Shown piece by piece: positions 15,158-24,682 of a DNA stretch of 47,351 nucleotides. The notes beneath the pieces were generated by a model. That model made no database searches. It was given only the letters and a program-made list of their open reading frames with translations, and was not told where the DNA came from. The stretch covers positions 124,023-171,373 of the forward strand of contig JAIXKS010000005.1 of NCBI GenBank assembly GCA_026928325.1. The letters are read 5' to 3'. How positions within the stretch are numbered: the first letter of the stretch is position 1; the number at the start of each line of letters is the position of its first letter. The stretch comes from Chitinophagales bacterium. GTDB lineage: Bacteria; Bacteroidota; Bacteroidia; Chitinophagales; Saprospiraceae. Made by a program: the position numbers and the translations under genes.

Positions 15158-18064
15158 ATGCGCCACTTCATGGAAGATATAAGCATTCGGCAGCAAATCA
15201 TTCAAAGCATCCTAGCCAATACCACCGCAGAAGTGCTCACGGATGCTTTACACCTCGGATTATACGCAACGGATGCCTCGCTGTATCAAGTTGAGCCCTT
15301 GCTTGTGACCATCCCAAAAACGGAAAAAGATATCGTCGAGATCATTCGAATTGCCAACAACTACAATCAACCGATACTCCCTAGAGGAACGGCTACCAGC
15401 CTTGCCGGTCAAACCGTCAATCATGCGATTGTCATCGATTTTACCAAGTATTATAACCAAATCTTAACCATCAATCCCACGGAGCAATATGCGATTGTAC
15501 AACCCGGTGTAGTCTTAGATACGCTCAATCGAAAGCTAAAATCCTATGACTTGCATTTTGCGCCAGATCCTGCAACTTCAAGCCGAGCCACCATTGGTGG
15601 CATGATTGCCAATAATTCTTCCGGAACAAAGAGCATGCTCTATGGTATGACGATCGATCATGTGCTAGGTCTAAAAATATTGTTGATGGACGGCACTATA
15701 TTAAACCTACAGGCACAAAAAGCCGAGGAATACGATGCTATCTGTCAACGAAAAGATCGAACTGGAGATATTTATCGTGCCTTTCGGCAAATTATTTTCG
15801 ACCATGCTAATGCGATTGAAGCAGCCTACCCTACGGTTAAAAGACGCGTTCAAGGCTATCCGTTAGATGCATTTATACAATCGGAAGATTGGAACCTGGC
15901 CAAACTTTTTTCAGGGTCTGAAGGAACACTCGGAATCATTCTTGAAGCCAAAATCAATCTAGAACCCATACCAAAATTCAGGTGTGCTGTTATCGTCCAT
16001 TACGAAGATCGGATGAAGGCCATTCAAGAAGTCAAACAAATGATCAGGTTTAACCCTTCGGCCATAGAAATGTTGGATTACAACGTGCTCACCTTGAGTT
16101 TAAAAAACAATGTAACCAAACATTACTACCAGCAATTAATCCAAGGCAATCCAAATGCAACATTAACCGTAGAATTCTTATGCCATACCAAAAGCGAACT
16201 CAACGAAAGCACTAACGCCCTGATACAATGGCTTCGTACATCAAGTACGGCCTATGCCTATCCTTTGATTAGCAATGAAGGAGATTTATATGCATCTTCG
16301 ATGCTTCGCAAATTAGGTCTAGGACTTATCATGGGCGATCCTTCGGGAAGGAAACCTATTCCATTTATTGAAGATGCTGCTATTCCGCTTGAACACCTAT
16401 ACGATTATATCAAAGAACTACTCGACGTTTGCAATAAACATAAAGTTGAAACCATCCTTTATGCGCATGCAAGTGTCGGTGTTTTGCATGTCAGGCCGGA
16501 GCTAGATATCAGACAACAAGAAGATATCCAGCTGATGCAACAAATATCAAATGAGGTATTTGAATTGGTCAAAAAATATAAAGGTTCTTGGTCCGGCGAA
16601 CATGGAGACGGCCGGAATAGAGGACATAAACTCCGTGAATATTTCGGAGCCGAGGTCTATCAATGCTTGACAGAAGTTAAGCAACTATTTGACCCAAAAT
16701 ACCTCCTCAATCCGAATATCATCATTGATGTTCCGGCCATGGACCAACATATGCGATATGACGCATCTTATAGTGAGAAATCGTATGACTTTGTTTATAA
16801 ATACCGACATGACCATTCCTTTGAAGCGATTGTTCACAATTGCACCGGGATTGGCGTTTGTAGAAATCATTATATCGGTACAATGTGCCCAAGTTTTAGA
16901 GCAACTTCCGATGAAAAATCCTCAACTCGGGGCCGTGCAAACGCATTGCGATTAGCCATTTCAGGCCAAATGGGATTTGATGGTCTGACAGATCCAAAAG
17001 TATTGGACACGCTAGATTTATGTTTATCTTGCAAGGCTTGTAAATCCGAATGTCCCTCTAATGTGGATATGGCAAAACTTAAAAGTGAGGTTCTACAGAA
17101 AAAACACGATCAAGGAAAAACTACACTATTTGAACGAGCCATTGCTGCCAATGTCTTTATGGGCAAATACCTTGCAGGGTGGAAAGCACCCTTGATCAAT
17201 ACCATCTTGGCGTCCAAGCCTTTTAGATACCTTGCAGAAAAGACCCTAAAAGTAGATAGACGGCGTATTTTACCGCGATATAGTAAAGAAACATTAGAGT
17301 CATGGTACAACAAAAATTATCGTCCCAAAGGAGTTGATCGCAAAGTCGTATTATTTGCCGATACTTACATCAACTATCACGAATTAGAAACCGGCAAGGC
17401 AGCCATTCAATTATTGTCTTCCTGTGGATATGATGTCGAACTTGCTTCAGTAGGCTGTTGCCAGCGTCCACGTATTTCCAATGGATTTTTAAAAGAAGCA
17501 AAAGCAGCCGGAACTATTGTTGCAGAAAAACTACGAACCTTTACCGATCTAGGATTGAAAATAGTCGTTTGCGAACCCTCATGCACTTCTGCATTTTTAG
17601 ATGATTTACCGGATTTATTGGAAGATGAAAGTCTCGCAATCGCCTTACAACAACATGTCATGGGCATTGATGTGTTTTTGGCGGAAGCCTTAGAAAATGG
17701 AACGCTACACGGGTACTTTAAGGCTAAGTTTCCCGAAATACTATTGCACGGACACTGCCATCAAAAGTCGAGCTATGGATATGCAGGCATTCATAAAATC
17801 TTCAACACGATTGAAAATTTAAAATGGCATGAACCCGATTCGGGATGTTGTGGCATGGCGGGTGCGTTTGGGTATGAAAAGAACCATTATGAGGTTTCAC
17901 AAAAAATCGCAAATCTCGTATTGATACCCGAAATCGAAAAAAGATCAGATACAACAACGGTCGTTACTAATGGATATAGTTGTCAACATCAGATCGCTGA
18001 TTTCAGCAACACCCAAGCGGTACATTGGGTAGAATGTATTGAGTTTGTATCGGAAGAAGCTTAG
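15158..18064 (+). CDS. Fused FAD-binding / Fe-S D-2-hydroxyacid dehydrogenase (YdiJ/GlcD-GlcF type)
   Basis: The 968-aa protein joins two enzyme halves. Residues of about 1-520 are a PCMH-type FAD oxidase like GlcD, D-lactate or D-2-hydroxyglutarate dehydrogenase: LPRGTATSLAGQTVN, then SRATIGGMIANNSSGTKS, and GEHGDGRNRG near 480. Residues of about 550-640 hold ferredoxin-type cysteines: C562-x5-C568-x8-C577-P and C622-x2-C625-x2-C628-x3-C632-P. The C-terminal part has two CCG-type cysteine motifs (GCCQRP and DSGCCGMAGAFG) as in GlcF and heterodisulfide reductase. It should oxidise a D-2-hydroxyacid and pass electrons through Fe-S clusters to the respiratory chain. Exact substrate is unknown. 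An alternative start is at 15170. Confidence 0.88.
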   Translation: MRHFMEDISIRQQIIQSILANTTAEVLTDALHLGLYATDASLYQVEPLLVTIPKTEKDIVEIIRIANNYNQPILPRGTATSLAGQTVNHAIVIDFTKYYNQILTINPTEQYAIVQPGVVLDTLNRKLKSYDLHFAPDPATSSRATIGGMIANNSSGTKSMLYGMTIDHVLGLKILLMDGTILNLQAQKAEEYDAICQRKDRTGDIYRAFRQIIFDHANAIEAAYPTVKRRVQGYPLDAFIQSEDWNLAKLFSGSEGTLGIILEAKINLEPIPKFRCAVIVHYEDRMKAIQEVKQMIRFNPSAIEMLDYNVLTLSLKNNVTKHYYQQLIQGNPNATLTVEFLCHTKSELNESTNALIQWLRTSSTAYAYPLISNEGDLYASSMLRKLGLGLIMGDPSGRKPIPFIEDAAIPLEHLYDYIKELLDVCNKHKVETILYAHASVGVLHVRPELDIRQQEDIQLMQQISNEVFELVKKYKGSWSGEHGDGRNRGHKLREYFGAEVYQCLTEVKQLFDPKYLLNPNIIIDVPAMDQHMRYDASYSEKSYDFVYKYRHDHSFEAIVHNCTGIGVCRNHYIGTMCPSFRATSDEKSSTRGRANALRLAISGQMGFDGLTDPKVLDTLDLCLSCKACKSECPSNVDMAKLKSEVLQKKHDQGKTTLFERAIAANVFMGKYLAGWKAPLINTILASKPFRYLAEKTLKVDRRRILPRYSKETLESWYNKNYRPKGVDRKVVLFADTYINYHELETGKAAIQLLSSCGYDVELASVGCCQRPRISNGFLKEAKAAGTIVAEKLRTFTDLGLKIVVCEPSCTSAFLDDLPDLLEDESLAIALQQHVMGIDVFLAEALENGTLHGYFKAKFPEILLHGHCHQKSSYGYAGIHKIFNTIENLKWHEPDSGCCGMAGAFGYEKNHYEVSQKIANLVLIPEIEKRSDTTTVVTNGYSCQHQIADFSNTQAVHWVECIEFVSEEA

Positions 18065-18128
18065 CTATTCTCGTAAAAAACGATTCATAGTAGCATAAGA
18101 AAAGATGCCCATCAAATAAAAAAATACA

Positions 18129-18154
18129 AGGTCCAGGCGGGGAGCCATGGACCT
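18129..18154. other. GC-rich hairpin between convergent genes
   Basis: AGGTCCA-GGC (18129-18138) pairs with GCC-A-TGGACCT (18144-18154), a 10-bp stem with one bulged base and the loop GGGGA. It stands out as GC-rich in an AT-rich gap between the converging dehydrogenase and ftsZ genes. No T-run follows on either strand, so it is not a textbook terminator; transcript-end protection or Rho-linked termination is possible. Confidence 0.5.
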
Positions 18155-18373
18155 GTAATTAATAAACCAATCTCACTAAGTTTATAAATAAAGACGAAAA
18201 TCCAAAAGAACAATTGTACCAATGATTTACAACCTTTGAGTACAATATTTTCCGACGGATCCTACTATTCCACAGGTTAATCAAAATTGGCCTCTATTCG
18301 TAAAACTCTAGTGAATTAAACAATCATATACTATATCATAATCTATCAAAAACTACCTCTACTGTTGCAAACA

Positions 18374-18436
18374 ATTAATCATTAATCATTAATCATTAAC
18401 AATTAACAATTAACCATTAACCATTAACCATTATCC
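18374..18436 (+). repeat. Heptamer tandem array, second locus
   Basis: Nine perfect-register 7-bp units: three ATTAATC, two ATTAACA, three ATTAACC and one ATTATCC. The unit order and the terminal ATTATCC match the array at 1730-1778. It lies immediately beyond the 3' end of ftsZ, filling the end of the 373-bp convergent gap. Confidence 0.85.
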
Positions 18437-18437
18437 A

Positions 18438-19868
18438 TCAATCTACATTATCATACAAAAACGAATTATTCGAAATCATGATGTTGTTATCCTCATCCAT
18501 ATTAATCATATAAGAAGAGTTCTTCCTTCCTTTTTGATTTTCATCATCTTCAAGCACCACATTCCTTCTAGCATAAGCCGGAACATTTTCAAGATCGGAA
18601 ACAATCTTAGGGTTATCCAAAGGCTTACTATTCATTTTACGAAGATACTCACGACGTGCCGTTTCTGCTTCATTTTTCTTTTTCAATTCGTCAGAAACCT
18701 GCTCCGGACGCTTAGCACTGTATGAATCATCATTCATACCTAGCTTGCGTTTCGTTTTCATAACATCCTCTTCATCGAAGTTAATGACATTACTTCCAGA
18801 CTGTTCGCCCAAATTGAAAACCGTATAATCACTTTCGACAATTTCATATATCTTTCCACGATCCAAGGCAACCTTCTTTATTTCTGGCTCTACTTCAGTT
18901 CTTTTGGATGCACCTTCATGAAATCCCGTAGCGATCAACGTAACCATAATCTTATCTCCTAGGGAAGCATCATGGCAATTACCCCAAAACAAATCAGTTC
19001 CGGCACCAGCCTCTTGCTGAATATGCTCCATAATTTCTCCGATTTCTTCCATGGTCACTTCCTTAGTACCAGAGGTCACATTCAAGAGGATATGTTGCGC
19101 ACCACGGATATCGTTGTCTTCTAACAATGGAGAATTGAGTGCGTGTGTGACAGCAACCGAAGCACGATCTTCACCTTCAGCATAAGCACTTCCCATGATG
19201 GCAACGCCACTATTGCGCATCACTGTATTTACATCCTCAAAATCGACATTAATATATCCTGGAACCGTAATAATTTCAGCAATTCCTTTTGCTGCTGTCG
19301 TAAGAATATCATCAGCTTGTCCAAAAGCCTCACTCAACGCAAGGTTGGCATGGATTTTTTTGAGTTTATCATTTGAAATCACTAGAATCGAATCCACTTC
19401 TTTCTTCAATTGCTCAAGGCCTTCATGCGCTTGTCTTTGTCTTCTCATGCCTTCAAACTTAAAAGGGAGCGTCACAATAGCTACGGTAAGAATTTCCATT
19501 TCCTTGGCTACTTTTGCTATAATCGGTGCTGCTCCTGTGCCAGTACCACCACCCATTCCAGCGGTAATAAACAGCATTTTTGTTCCATCATCAAGCCAAT
19601 TTCGAATTTCTTCGATGGATTCTATACAAGATTGTTTTCCTACTTCTGGCAAAGAACCGGCGCCACGGCCTTCTGTCAAATTTGGACCCAAGGCGATCTT
19701 AACCGGAACAGGATTGCTTTCCATTGCTTGCGCATCTGTATTACATATTGCAAAATCTACACCTGTTATGCCTTGCTTATACATGTGACCGACTGCATTT
19801 CCACCGCCTCCACCTACGCCTATAACTTTGATGATAGACTTATCATTAGTTGGTATATCAAATTTCAT
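18438..19868 (-). CDS. ftsZ: Cell division protein FtsZ
   Basis: The 476-aa protein is a tubulin-like GTPase that forms the Z-ring. The N-terminal GTPase part (about 1-315) has GVGGGGGNAV, the tubulin signature GGGTGTGAAP and NTDAQAM. A variable, charged linker (about 330-420) follows. DLENVPAYARRNVVL resembles the conserved C-terminal peptide that binds FtsA, yet about 40 more residues follow, ending NNSFLYDNVD. It is last in the dcw cluster, 32 bp after ftsA. No T-rich terminator follows; the heptamer array begins directly after the stop. Confidence 0.97.
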   Translation of the reverse strand: MKFDIPTNDKSIIKVIGVGGGGGNAVGHMYKQGITGVDFAICNTDAQAMESNPVPVKIALGPNLTEGRGAGSLPEVGKQSCIESIEEIRNWLDDGTKMLFITAGMGGGTGTGAAPIIAKVAKEMEILTVAIVTLPFKFEGMRRQRQAHEGLEQLKKEVDSILVISNDKLKKIHANLALSEAFGQADDILTTAAKGIAEIITVPGYINVDFEDVNTVMRNSGVAIMGSAYAEGEDRASVAVTHALNSPLLEDNDIRGAQHILLNVTSGTKEVTMEEIGEIMEHIQQEAGAGTDLFWGNCHDASLGDKIMVTLIATGFHEGASKRTEVEPEIKKVALDRGKIYEIVESDYTVFNLGEQSGSNVINFDEEDVMKTKRKLGMNDDSYSAKRPEQVSDELKKKNEAETARREYLRKMNSKPLDNPKIVSDLENVPAYARRNVVLEDDENQKGRKNSSYMINMDEDNNIMISNNSFLYDNVD

Positions 19869-19900
19869 TACTTTTCAATTTCAATGGTTAATAAAAGAAT

Positions 19901-21289
19901 TTAAAATTCAGAGTCTGGAACTGTTTCGAAAAAGTCCTTAGTCAAGGTAAACAACTTACCGAATATACCCTTTTTGGGTTCTTTAGGTTCAGTTTTACCT
20001 TCTGTAGGATCACTTGGTACATCGAAGACTTCCTGTTCAATTGGTGCATCATTATCCACCTTAGTTCTTCCGGTAGATACAGAAGCGATGCTTGGCAAAT
20101 CTTCTACATAACTTGTTTTATCGCCGATATTATCGATGGTATGCTTCAATAATCCGATAGCAGTGGCATAAACCGGACTTGCCAATTGGCTGGAATATCC
20201 ATGTGCTAAATGTTCCACCGGATGCCCTACTCTCGTAGGAAGTCCCGTATGATATTCAGCCAATAAATCCATGTATTTAACTAAACTTCCTCCTCCTGTT
20301 AACACTAATCCGGCTAGTAATTTGCCTTCATATCCAGATCTACGAATCTCCCAAAGGACGTAATCAAAGATTTCTTCAACCCGAGCTTGGATAATCAAAG
20401 CCAAATTCTTTTCGGAAATCTCCTTATGATCTCTTCCTTTAAAACCAGGGATCGTTATAATCCTATTATCAACTATTTCATCCGCCAATGCAGAACCGAA
20501 CTTTACTTTTAGCTTTTCCGCTTGTTCATTCATGACAGTACATCCTTCTCGGATATCCTTTGTAATAACATTACCTCCAAAAGGAATCACACAAGTATGA
20601 CGGATGATACCATCCTTAAAGATAGAAATATCAGTCGTACCTCCACCGATATCGACAAGTGCAATTCCGGCTTCGCGTTCGTCATCACTCAATACTGAAG
20701 TAGCGGATGCTATGGGTTCTAGTGTTACTTCTGCGACTTTAAGTCCGGCCTTTTCGACACATCTTAAGATATTTCGGCTAGCAGATATTTGACCTGTGAT
20801 GATATGGAAGTTGGCTTCCAGTCGAACACCTGACATTCCAATCGGGTCAATGATATCTTGCTCGTCATCGACGGTGTATTCTTGAGGCACTACATGAAGG
20901 ATTTTATCTCCCGGCGGCAATACCAACTGATGCATATCTTTTATCAGCTTATCAATATCAGACTGACTAATTTCTGAATTAGAGTCATGACGAACTAATA
21001 ATCCATGATGATGCAGGCTTTTGATATGCTGCCCGGCAATTCCGACATGTACTTCTTTAAATTTACACTTCGCATTTTTTTCGGCAATCTCTATAGCTTC
21101 GCGTATAGCCTTAACGGTTTTGTCTATATTTGAAACTACGCCCCTGGAGACACCTTCTGATCGCACTACCCCAAGGCCTACGATTTCCAATTTGCCATAT
21201 TCATTGACATGGCCAGCTATCGCGCATACCTTAGTCGTACCGATGTCCAGCGCAACTGCAATGTTTTTAATTCTACTCTGGTCGTTCAT
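19901..21289 (-). CDS. ftsA: Cell division protein FtsA
   Basis: The 462-aa protein is an actin/Hsp70-fold ATPase that tethers FtsZ to the membrane. Phosphate-binding loops ALDIGTTKVCAIAGH (near residue 13) and ALVDIGGGTTDISIF, and the adenosine loop LAGLVLTGGGSLVKYM, are clear. The C-terminal GIFGKLFTLTKDFFE is a likely amphipathic membrane-targeting helix, preceded by an acidic and Pro-rich linker. It starts 12 bp after ftsQ. Confidence 0.96.
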   Translation of the reverse strand: MNDQSRIKNIAVALDIGTTKVCAIAGHVNEYGKLEIVGLGVVRSEGVSRGVVSNIDKTVKAIREAIEIAEKNAKCKFKEVHVGIAGQHIKSLHHHGLLVRHDSNSEISQSDIDKLIKDMHQLVLPPGDKILHVVPQEYTVDDEQDIIDPIGMSGVRLEANFHIITGQISASRNILRCVEKAGLKVAEVTLEPIASATSVLSDDEREAGIALVDIGGGTTDISIFKDGIIRHTCVIPFGGNVITKDIREGCTVMNEQAEKLKVKFGSALADEIVDNRIITIPGFKGRDHKEISEKNLALIIQARVEEIFDYVLWEIRRSGYEGKLLAGLVLTGGGSLVKYMDLLAEYHTGLPTRVGHPVEHLAHGYSSQLASPVYATAIGLLKHTIDNIGDKTSYVEDLPSIASVSTGRTKVDNDAPIEQEVFDVPSDPTEGKTEPKEPKKGIFGKLFTLTKDFFETVPDSEF

Positions 21290-21301
21290 AGCGCATTGTA
21301 T

Positions 21302-22186
21302 TTAATTATGAAAATTATGATTGTTTTTACTATTTAAGTCTGCCGTTAACGTGTCTTGAACCATTGGCTTAATTTTGGGCGCATTGGAAGGATCGGCTAA
21401 AATCCCTCTAACCTGCTTCGTATAACTCAGATTAAGCGTTTTGTATCGATTCCACCCTAACTTTGGCATACCATCTTTATAAAATATTTTTAGATTATCA
21501 AATTTGGTTCGAATATCCGACCCATCTCCAAAAATGATCTTCTCTCTTCCTACTTTTGGTACCAAAACAATATTGCTAGTACTGCCTGCTTCTATATGAG
21601 CTTGCTCAATCAAGGCTGCTAAAAATGGGTCTTCTGACACATATTTCATCACTTCAAACACTTCCTTCAGTTTAGAAGGCCGATCAGAAACAAGCATTTT
21701 ATCAAAGAATGTATCTCTAACACCAGTCACGATAGGTGCTCGAACGATACTTCCTCGGATATAAGGTATTCTATCTCCTTCCTTATCTAAAAAATACTCA
21801 GTACCTGATATTTCCATGATCCTCATAATCGGTTGTTTCTGAGTAACTTTAACATGAAGGCAATCATTGGAATCAAAATACAAGTCCGCTTTATCAATCC
21901 GTTTGTCCAGATTCAACTTAGCTTCTAGTTTTCTGATATCCAATAGTTTAATGTTGACATTCGTAAGGGATTTTCCGGCTGCAAGTTGGAGAATCTGCTT
22001 TACTTCCTTCTCATTAATCAATTGCTCGCCTTCATTCAACCCTGATATTTCAATCTTGAGCGTTTGCACTTTTGCATTTCGCTTTCGTTGGACACCAAAG
22101 AAAAGCCCGGCCGCTATCGCAACCAACAACAATCCCCAGATTGCTGTATCTCTGACTTTCTTTTTATCTATTTTGCGTCCACTCAT
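21302..22186 (-). CDS. ftsQ: Cell division protein FtsQ/DivIB
   Basis: The product is 294 aa from the ATG at 22186. A basic cytoplasmic start (MSGRKIDKKK) is followed by one membrane span (about residues 14-30) and a periplasmic POTRA-like domain (VQTLKIEISGLNEGEQLINEKEVKQIL). FtsQ links the early divisome to FtsL and the septal synthase. The ATG at 22246 was not used because it lies within murC; 22186 leaves a 4-bp gap to the murC stop. Sequence similarity in this family is weak, so the call rests on topology and position between murC and ftsA. Confidence 0.88.
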   Translation of the reverse strand: MSGRKIDKKKVRDTAIWGLLLVAIAAGLFFGVQRKRNAKVQTLKIEISGLNEGEQLINEKEVKQILQLAAGKSLTNVNIKLLDIRKLEAKLNLDKRIDKADLYFDSNDCLHVKVTQKQPIMRIMEISGTEYFLDKEGDRIPYIRGSIVRAPIVTGVRDTFFDKMLVSDRPSKLKEVFEVMKYVSEDPFLAALIEQAHIEAGSTSNIVLVPKVGREKIIFGDGSDIRTKFDNLKIFYKDGMPKLGWNRYKTLNLSYTKQVRGILADPSNAPKIKPMVQDTLTADLNSKNNHNFHN

Positions 22187-22190
22187 TATA

Positions 22191-23579
22191 TTAATTCCTA
22201 TTTTTTCTTTCGTAAAATTGTTTAATTTTTTGTACAAATGTGTCAATGTCTCCAGCTCCCAACGTCATTAAAACCTCTACATCACTAGCTGCCAATATCT
22301 CCATTAAGTTCGCTTTCGTGGCCAACTTTTTATTGGGATTACGCATCATATTGAAAATCATTTCAGCACTGACACCCTCGATGGGTTCTTCTCTAGCCGG
22401 ATAAATATCCATTAAAATGATCTCATCTAGTGCATCGAGCTGCTCCGCAAATCCCGTTGCAAAATCTCTCGTTCGAGTGTAGAGATGAGGCTGAAATATT
22501 CCGGTTATTTTTTTGCCGGCATACATCGTCTTTGCGGCATGAATCGCTGCTTTCAACTCACTAGGATGATGCGCATAATCGTCAATATAGACCAACGCCT
22601 CGGTGTCTATGATTTTTTCAAATCTTCGATGGATTCCTTTGAACCCTTGTAATGCGTGCTTAATTTCCTCATATCCTACACCTTCCAACAAGGCTGCCGT
22701 AATAGCAACGGATGCATTTTCCGCATTATGTCTTCCAGGCATACTCAACGAAACATCCTTAATTTGATGACCCAAGCCTTCGTAATCGAATCGATAAGCG
22801 CCGTCTTCAACTCTAAAATTATGAATTCGAATATCCCCCATTTTATCCTCGCCATATTCATAAATCCGAATTCCTCTTGACTCTAATGCCTGTATCTCTT
22901 CAGATGAAAAGTATTGTTTCAAGCCATAACGAATGATTAAAACTCCATCATTCCTAAGCTTAGCTGCAAAAGCCTTGAACCCTGCAATCATCACTTCATG
23001 ATTACCATAGATATCCAAGTGATCCGCATCCATTGAAGTAATAGCGGCAATATACGGGTCTAACCAAAGAAAAGATCGATCGTACTCATCTGCCTCCAAC
23101 ACCACAATATCACTATGACCTATCAGAAAATTGCTATCATAATCAACGGTCACACCTCCAAGAAAAGCCGAAATATCAATACCACCACACTTCATCACAT
23201 GAGTCACCATAGAACTTGTCGTCGTTTTACCATGCGTGCCTGCGACACAAACTGACTTCATATCCTGAGAAATCATCCCTAAGGCTTGAGCACGCTTGAT
23301 AATCGGAAAGTCTTTTGACTTCAGCCAATTCAATTCTTGGTGATTTTCGGGAATCGCCGGTGTATAAACGACGAGATCTATATCATCAGGAATACTTGTG
23401 ACATTATCCTCATAATGAATATTCATGCCTTCATGCTCGAGACTTTCTGTCAAATGTGTCCTAGTTCGATCATAACCAGATACGCGCTTACCCTTGGTAA
23501 GAAAATATCTTGCTATGGCACTCATCCCAATACCTCCAATCCCTATGAAATAGATATGTTGGTACTTGGTCAGCTTCAT
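22191..23579 (-). CDS. murC: UDP-N-acetylmuramate-L-alanine ligase
   Basis: The 462-aa cytoplasmic Mur ligase adds L-Ala to UDP-MurNAc using ATP. The N-terminal IYFIGIGGIGMSAIARYF binds the UDP part, AGTHGKTTTSSMV is the ATP P-loop and YIDDYAHHPSEL is the MurC-typical C-terminal motif. The ATG at 23579 overlaps the murG TGA as ATGA, which favours it over the ATG at 23597. Confidence 0.96.
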   Translation of the reverse strand: MKLTKYQHIYFIGIGGIGMSAIARYFLTKGKRVSGYDRTRTHLTESLEHEGMNIHYEDNVTSIPDDIDLVVYTPAIPENHQELNWLKSKDFPIIKRAQALGMISQDMKSVCVAGTHGKTTTSSMVTHVMKCGGIDISAFLGGVTVDYDSNFLIGHSDIVVLEADEYDRSFLWLDPYIAAITSMDADHLDIYGNHEVMIAGFKAFAAKLRNDGVLIIRYGLKQYFSSEEIQALESRGIRIYEYGEDKMGDIRIHNFRVEDGAYRFDYEGLGHQIKDVSLSMPGRHNAENASVAITAALLEGVGYEEIKHALQGFKGIHRRFEKIIDTEALVYIDDYAHHPSELKAAIHAAKTMYAGKKITGIFQPHLYTRTRDFATGFAEQLDALDEIILMDIYPAREEPIEGVSAEMIFNMMRNPNKKLATKANLMEILAASDVEVLMTLGAGDIDTFVQKIKQFYERKNRN

Positions 23580-24682
23580 GACATCTTTTTTGTACAAATT
23601 GTCAATATTTCTGCAGCAATCTTTTTTGCTGCATCAGGTCTGGCAAAATATAAAATATTTCGTGCCAGATCAATACCCTTTTGTTCACTTTTCAAGAGGT
23701 CATCAACCACCTGAAAAAGCTCACTTTTAGCATCAACATCCTTGACCATCAATGCCGCATTTCGATCGACGAGCGACTTTGCATTAAAAGTCTGGTGATC
23801 TTCTGCTACATTGGGTGATGGTATGAGGACGGCTGCTTTTCCCAGTACTGCTAGTTCTGAGATCGTCAGTGCTCCAGCTCTACATACTACCACATCCGCT
23901 GCACTATAGGCGACATCCATATCATCAATAAAAGGTAGAATCTTAATATGCGCACAAGAAGAGAGACCACAGTCCTTGATCGCATCATAATACATCTTAC
24001 CTACCTGCCAGATAATATTGATATCTGTCCGCGCTTTCAAATCGTTTGTGTTAGCCAAAACAGCTTCATTGATTGTTTTGGCTCCTAGGCTTCCTCCAAA
24101 GATTAAAAGTGTTTTCTTATTTTGATCTAATCCTAAAGTCTTAAGAGCCACTTCACGATTTATTTTATTATCCAGTATGTCTTTACGCACCGGATTTCCA
24201 GTAAATAGAATTTTATCTTTCGGAAAAAAACGATCCATTCCATCGTAAGCAACACAGATTTTTGATGCTTTTCCCGCCAAAATCTTATTGGTAATTCCGG
24301 CAAAAGAATTCTGTTCTTGCAATACGGTTGGAATATTCATCGAATTCGCAATCCTCAGTATCGGTCCGCTAGCATACCCTCCTACGCCTACCGCCACATC
24401 AGGCTTAAAGCGATTCGTAATTTGAAGGGCATGGATCATACTTCCCATCAATTTGAAAGGAAATAAGAAATTCTTCCACGTAAAAGACCGTTGAAATCCC
24501 ACAACATTTAAACCTTCTATTCTATATCCCGCTTTCGGGACTTTCTCCATTTCTATCTTCCCATTTGCGCCAACAAATAGGATTTCCGCTTCCGGTGACT
24601 GCTCCATAATAGCGTCTGCTATGGCAATGGCCGGAAACACATGGCCGCCTGTTCCTCCTCCACTAATGATTATTCTCGGCAT
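23576..24682 (-). CDS. murG: UDP-GlcNAc:undecaprenyl-PP-MurNAc-pentapeptide GlcNAc transferase
   Basis: The 368-aa GT-B enzyme makes lipid II from lipid I on the inner face of the membrane. The N-terminal GGGTGGHVFPAIAIA loop and the second-domain motifs IFGGSLGA and CRAGALTISELA contact lipid and nucleotide substrates. LQEQNSFAGITNK is also conserved. It overlaps the 3' end of ftsW by 20 bp. Confidence 0.96.
   Translation of the reverse strand: MPRIIISGGGTGGHVFPAIAIADAIMEQSPEAEILFVGANGKIEMEKVPKAGYRIEGLNVVGFQRSFTWKNFLFPFKLMGSMIHALQITNRFKPDVAVGVGGYASGPILRIANSMNIPTVLQEQNSFAGITNKILAGKASKICVAYDGMDRFFPKDKILFTGNPVRKDILDNKINREVALKTLGLDQNKKTLLIFGGSLGAKTINEAVLANTNDLKARTDINIIWQVGKMYYDAIKDCGLSSCAHIKILPFIDDMDVAYSAADVVVCRAGALTISELAVLGKAAVLIPSPNVAEDHQTFNAKSLVDRNAALMVKDVDAKSELFQVVDDLLKSEQKGIDLARNILYFARPDAAKKIAAEILTICTKKMS

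Noticed and set aside
19195-19788. Plus-strand 197-codon frame inside ftsZ
   Set aside because: Antisense shadow of the highly conserved FtsZ GTPase domain.
22187-22246. Longer FtsQ start at 22246
   Set aside because: The extension overlaps murC coding sequence; the ATG at 22186 gives a normal basic N-terminus and a 4-bp gap.
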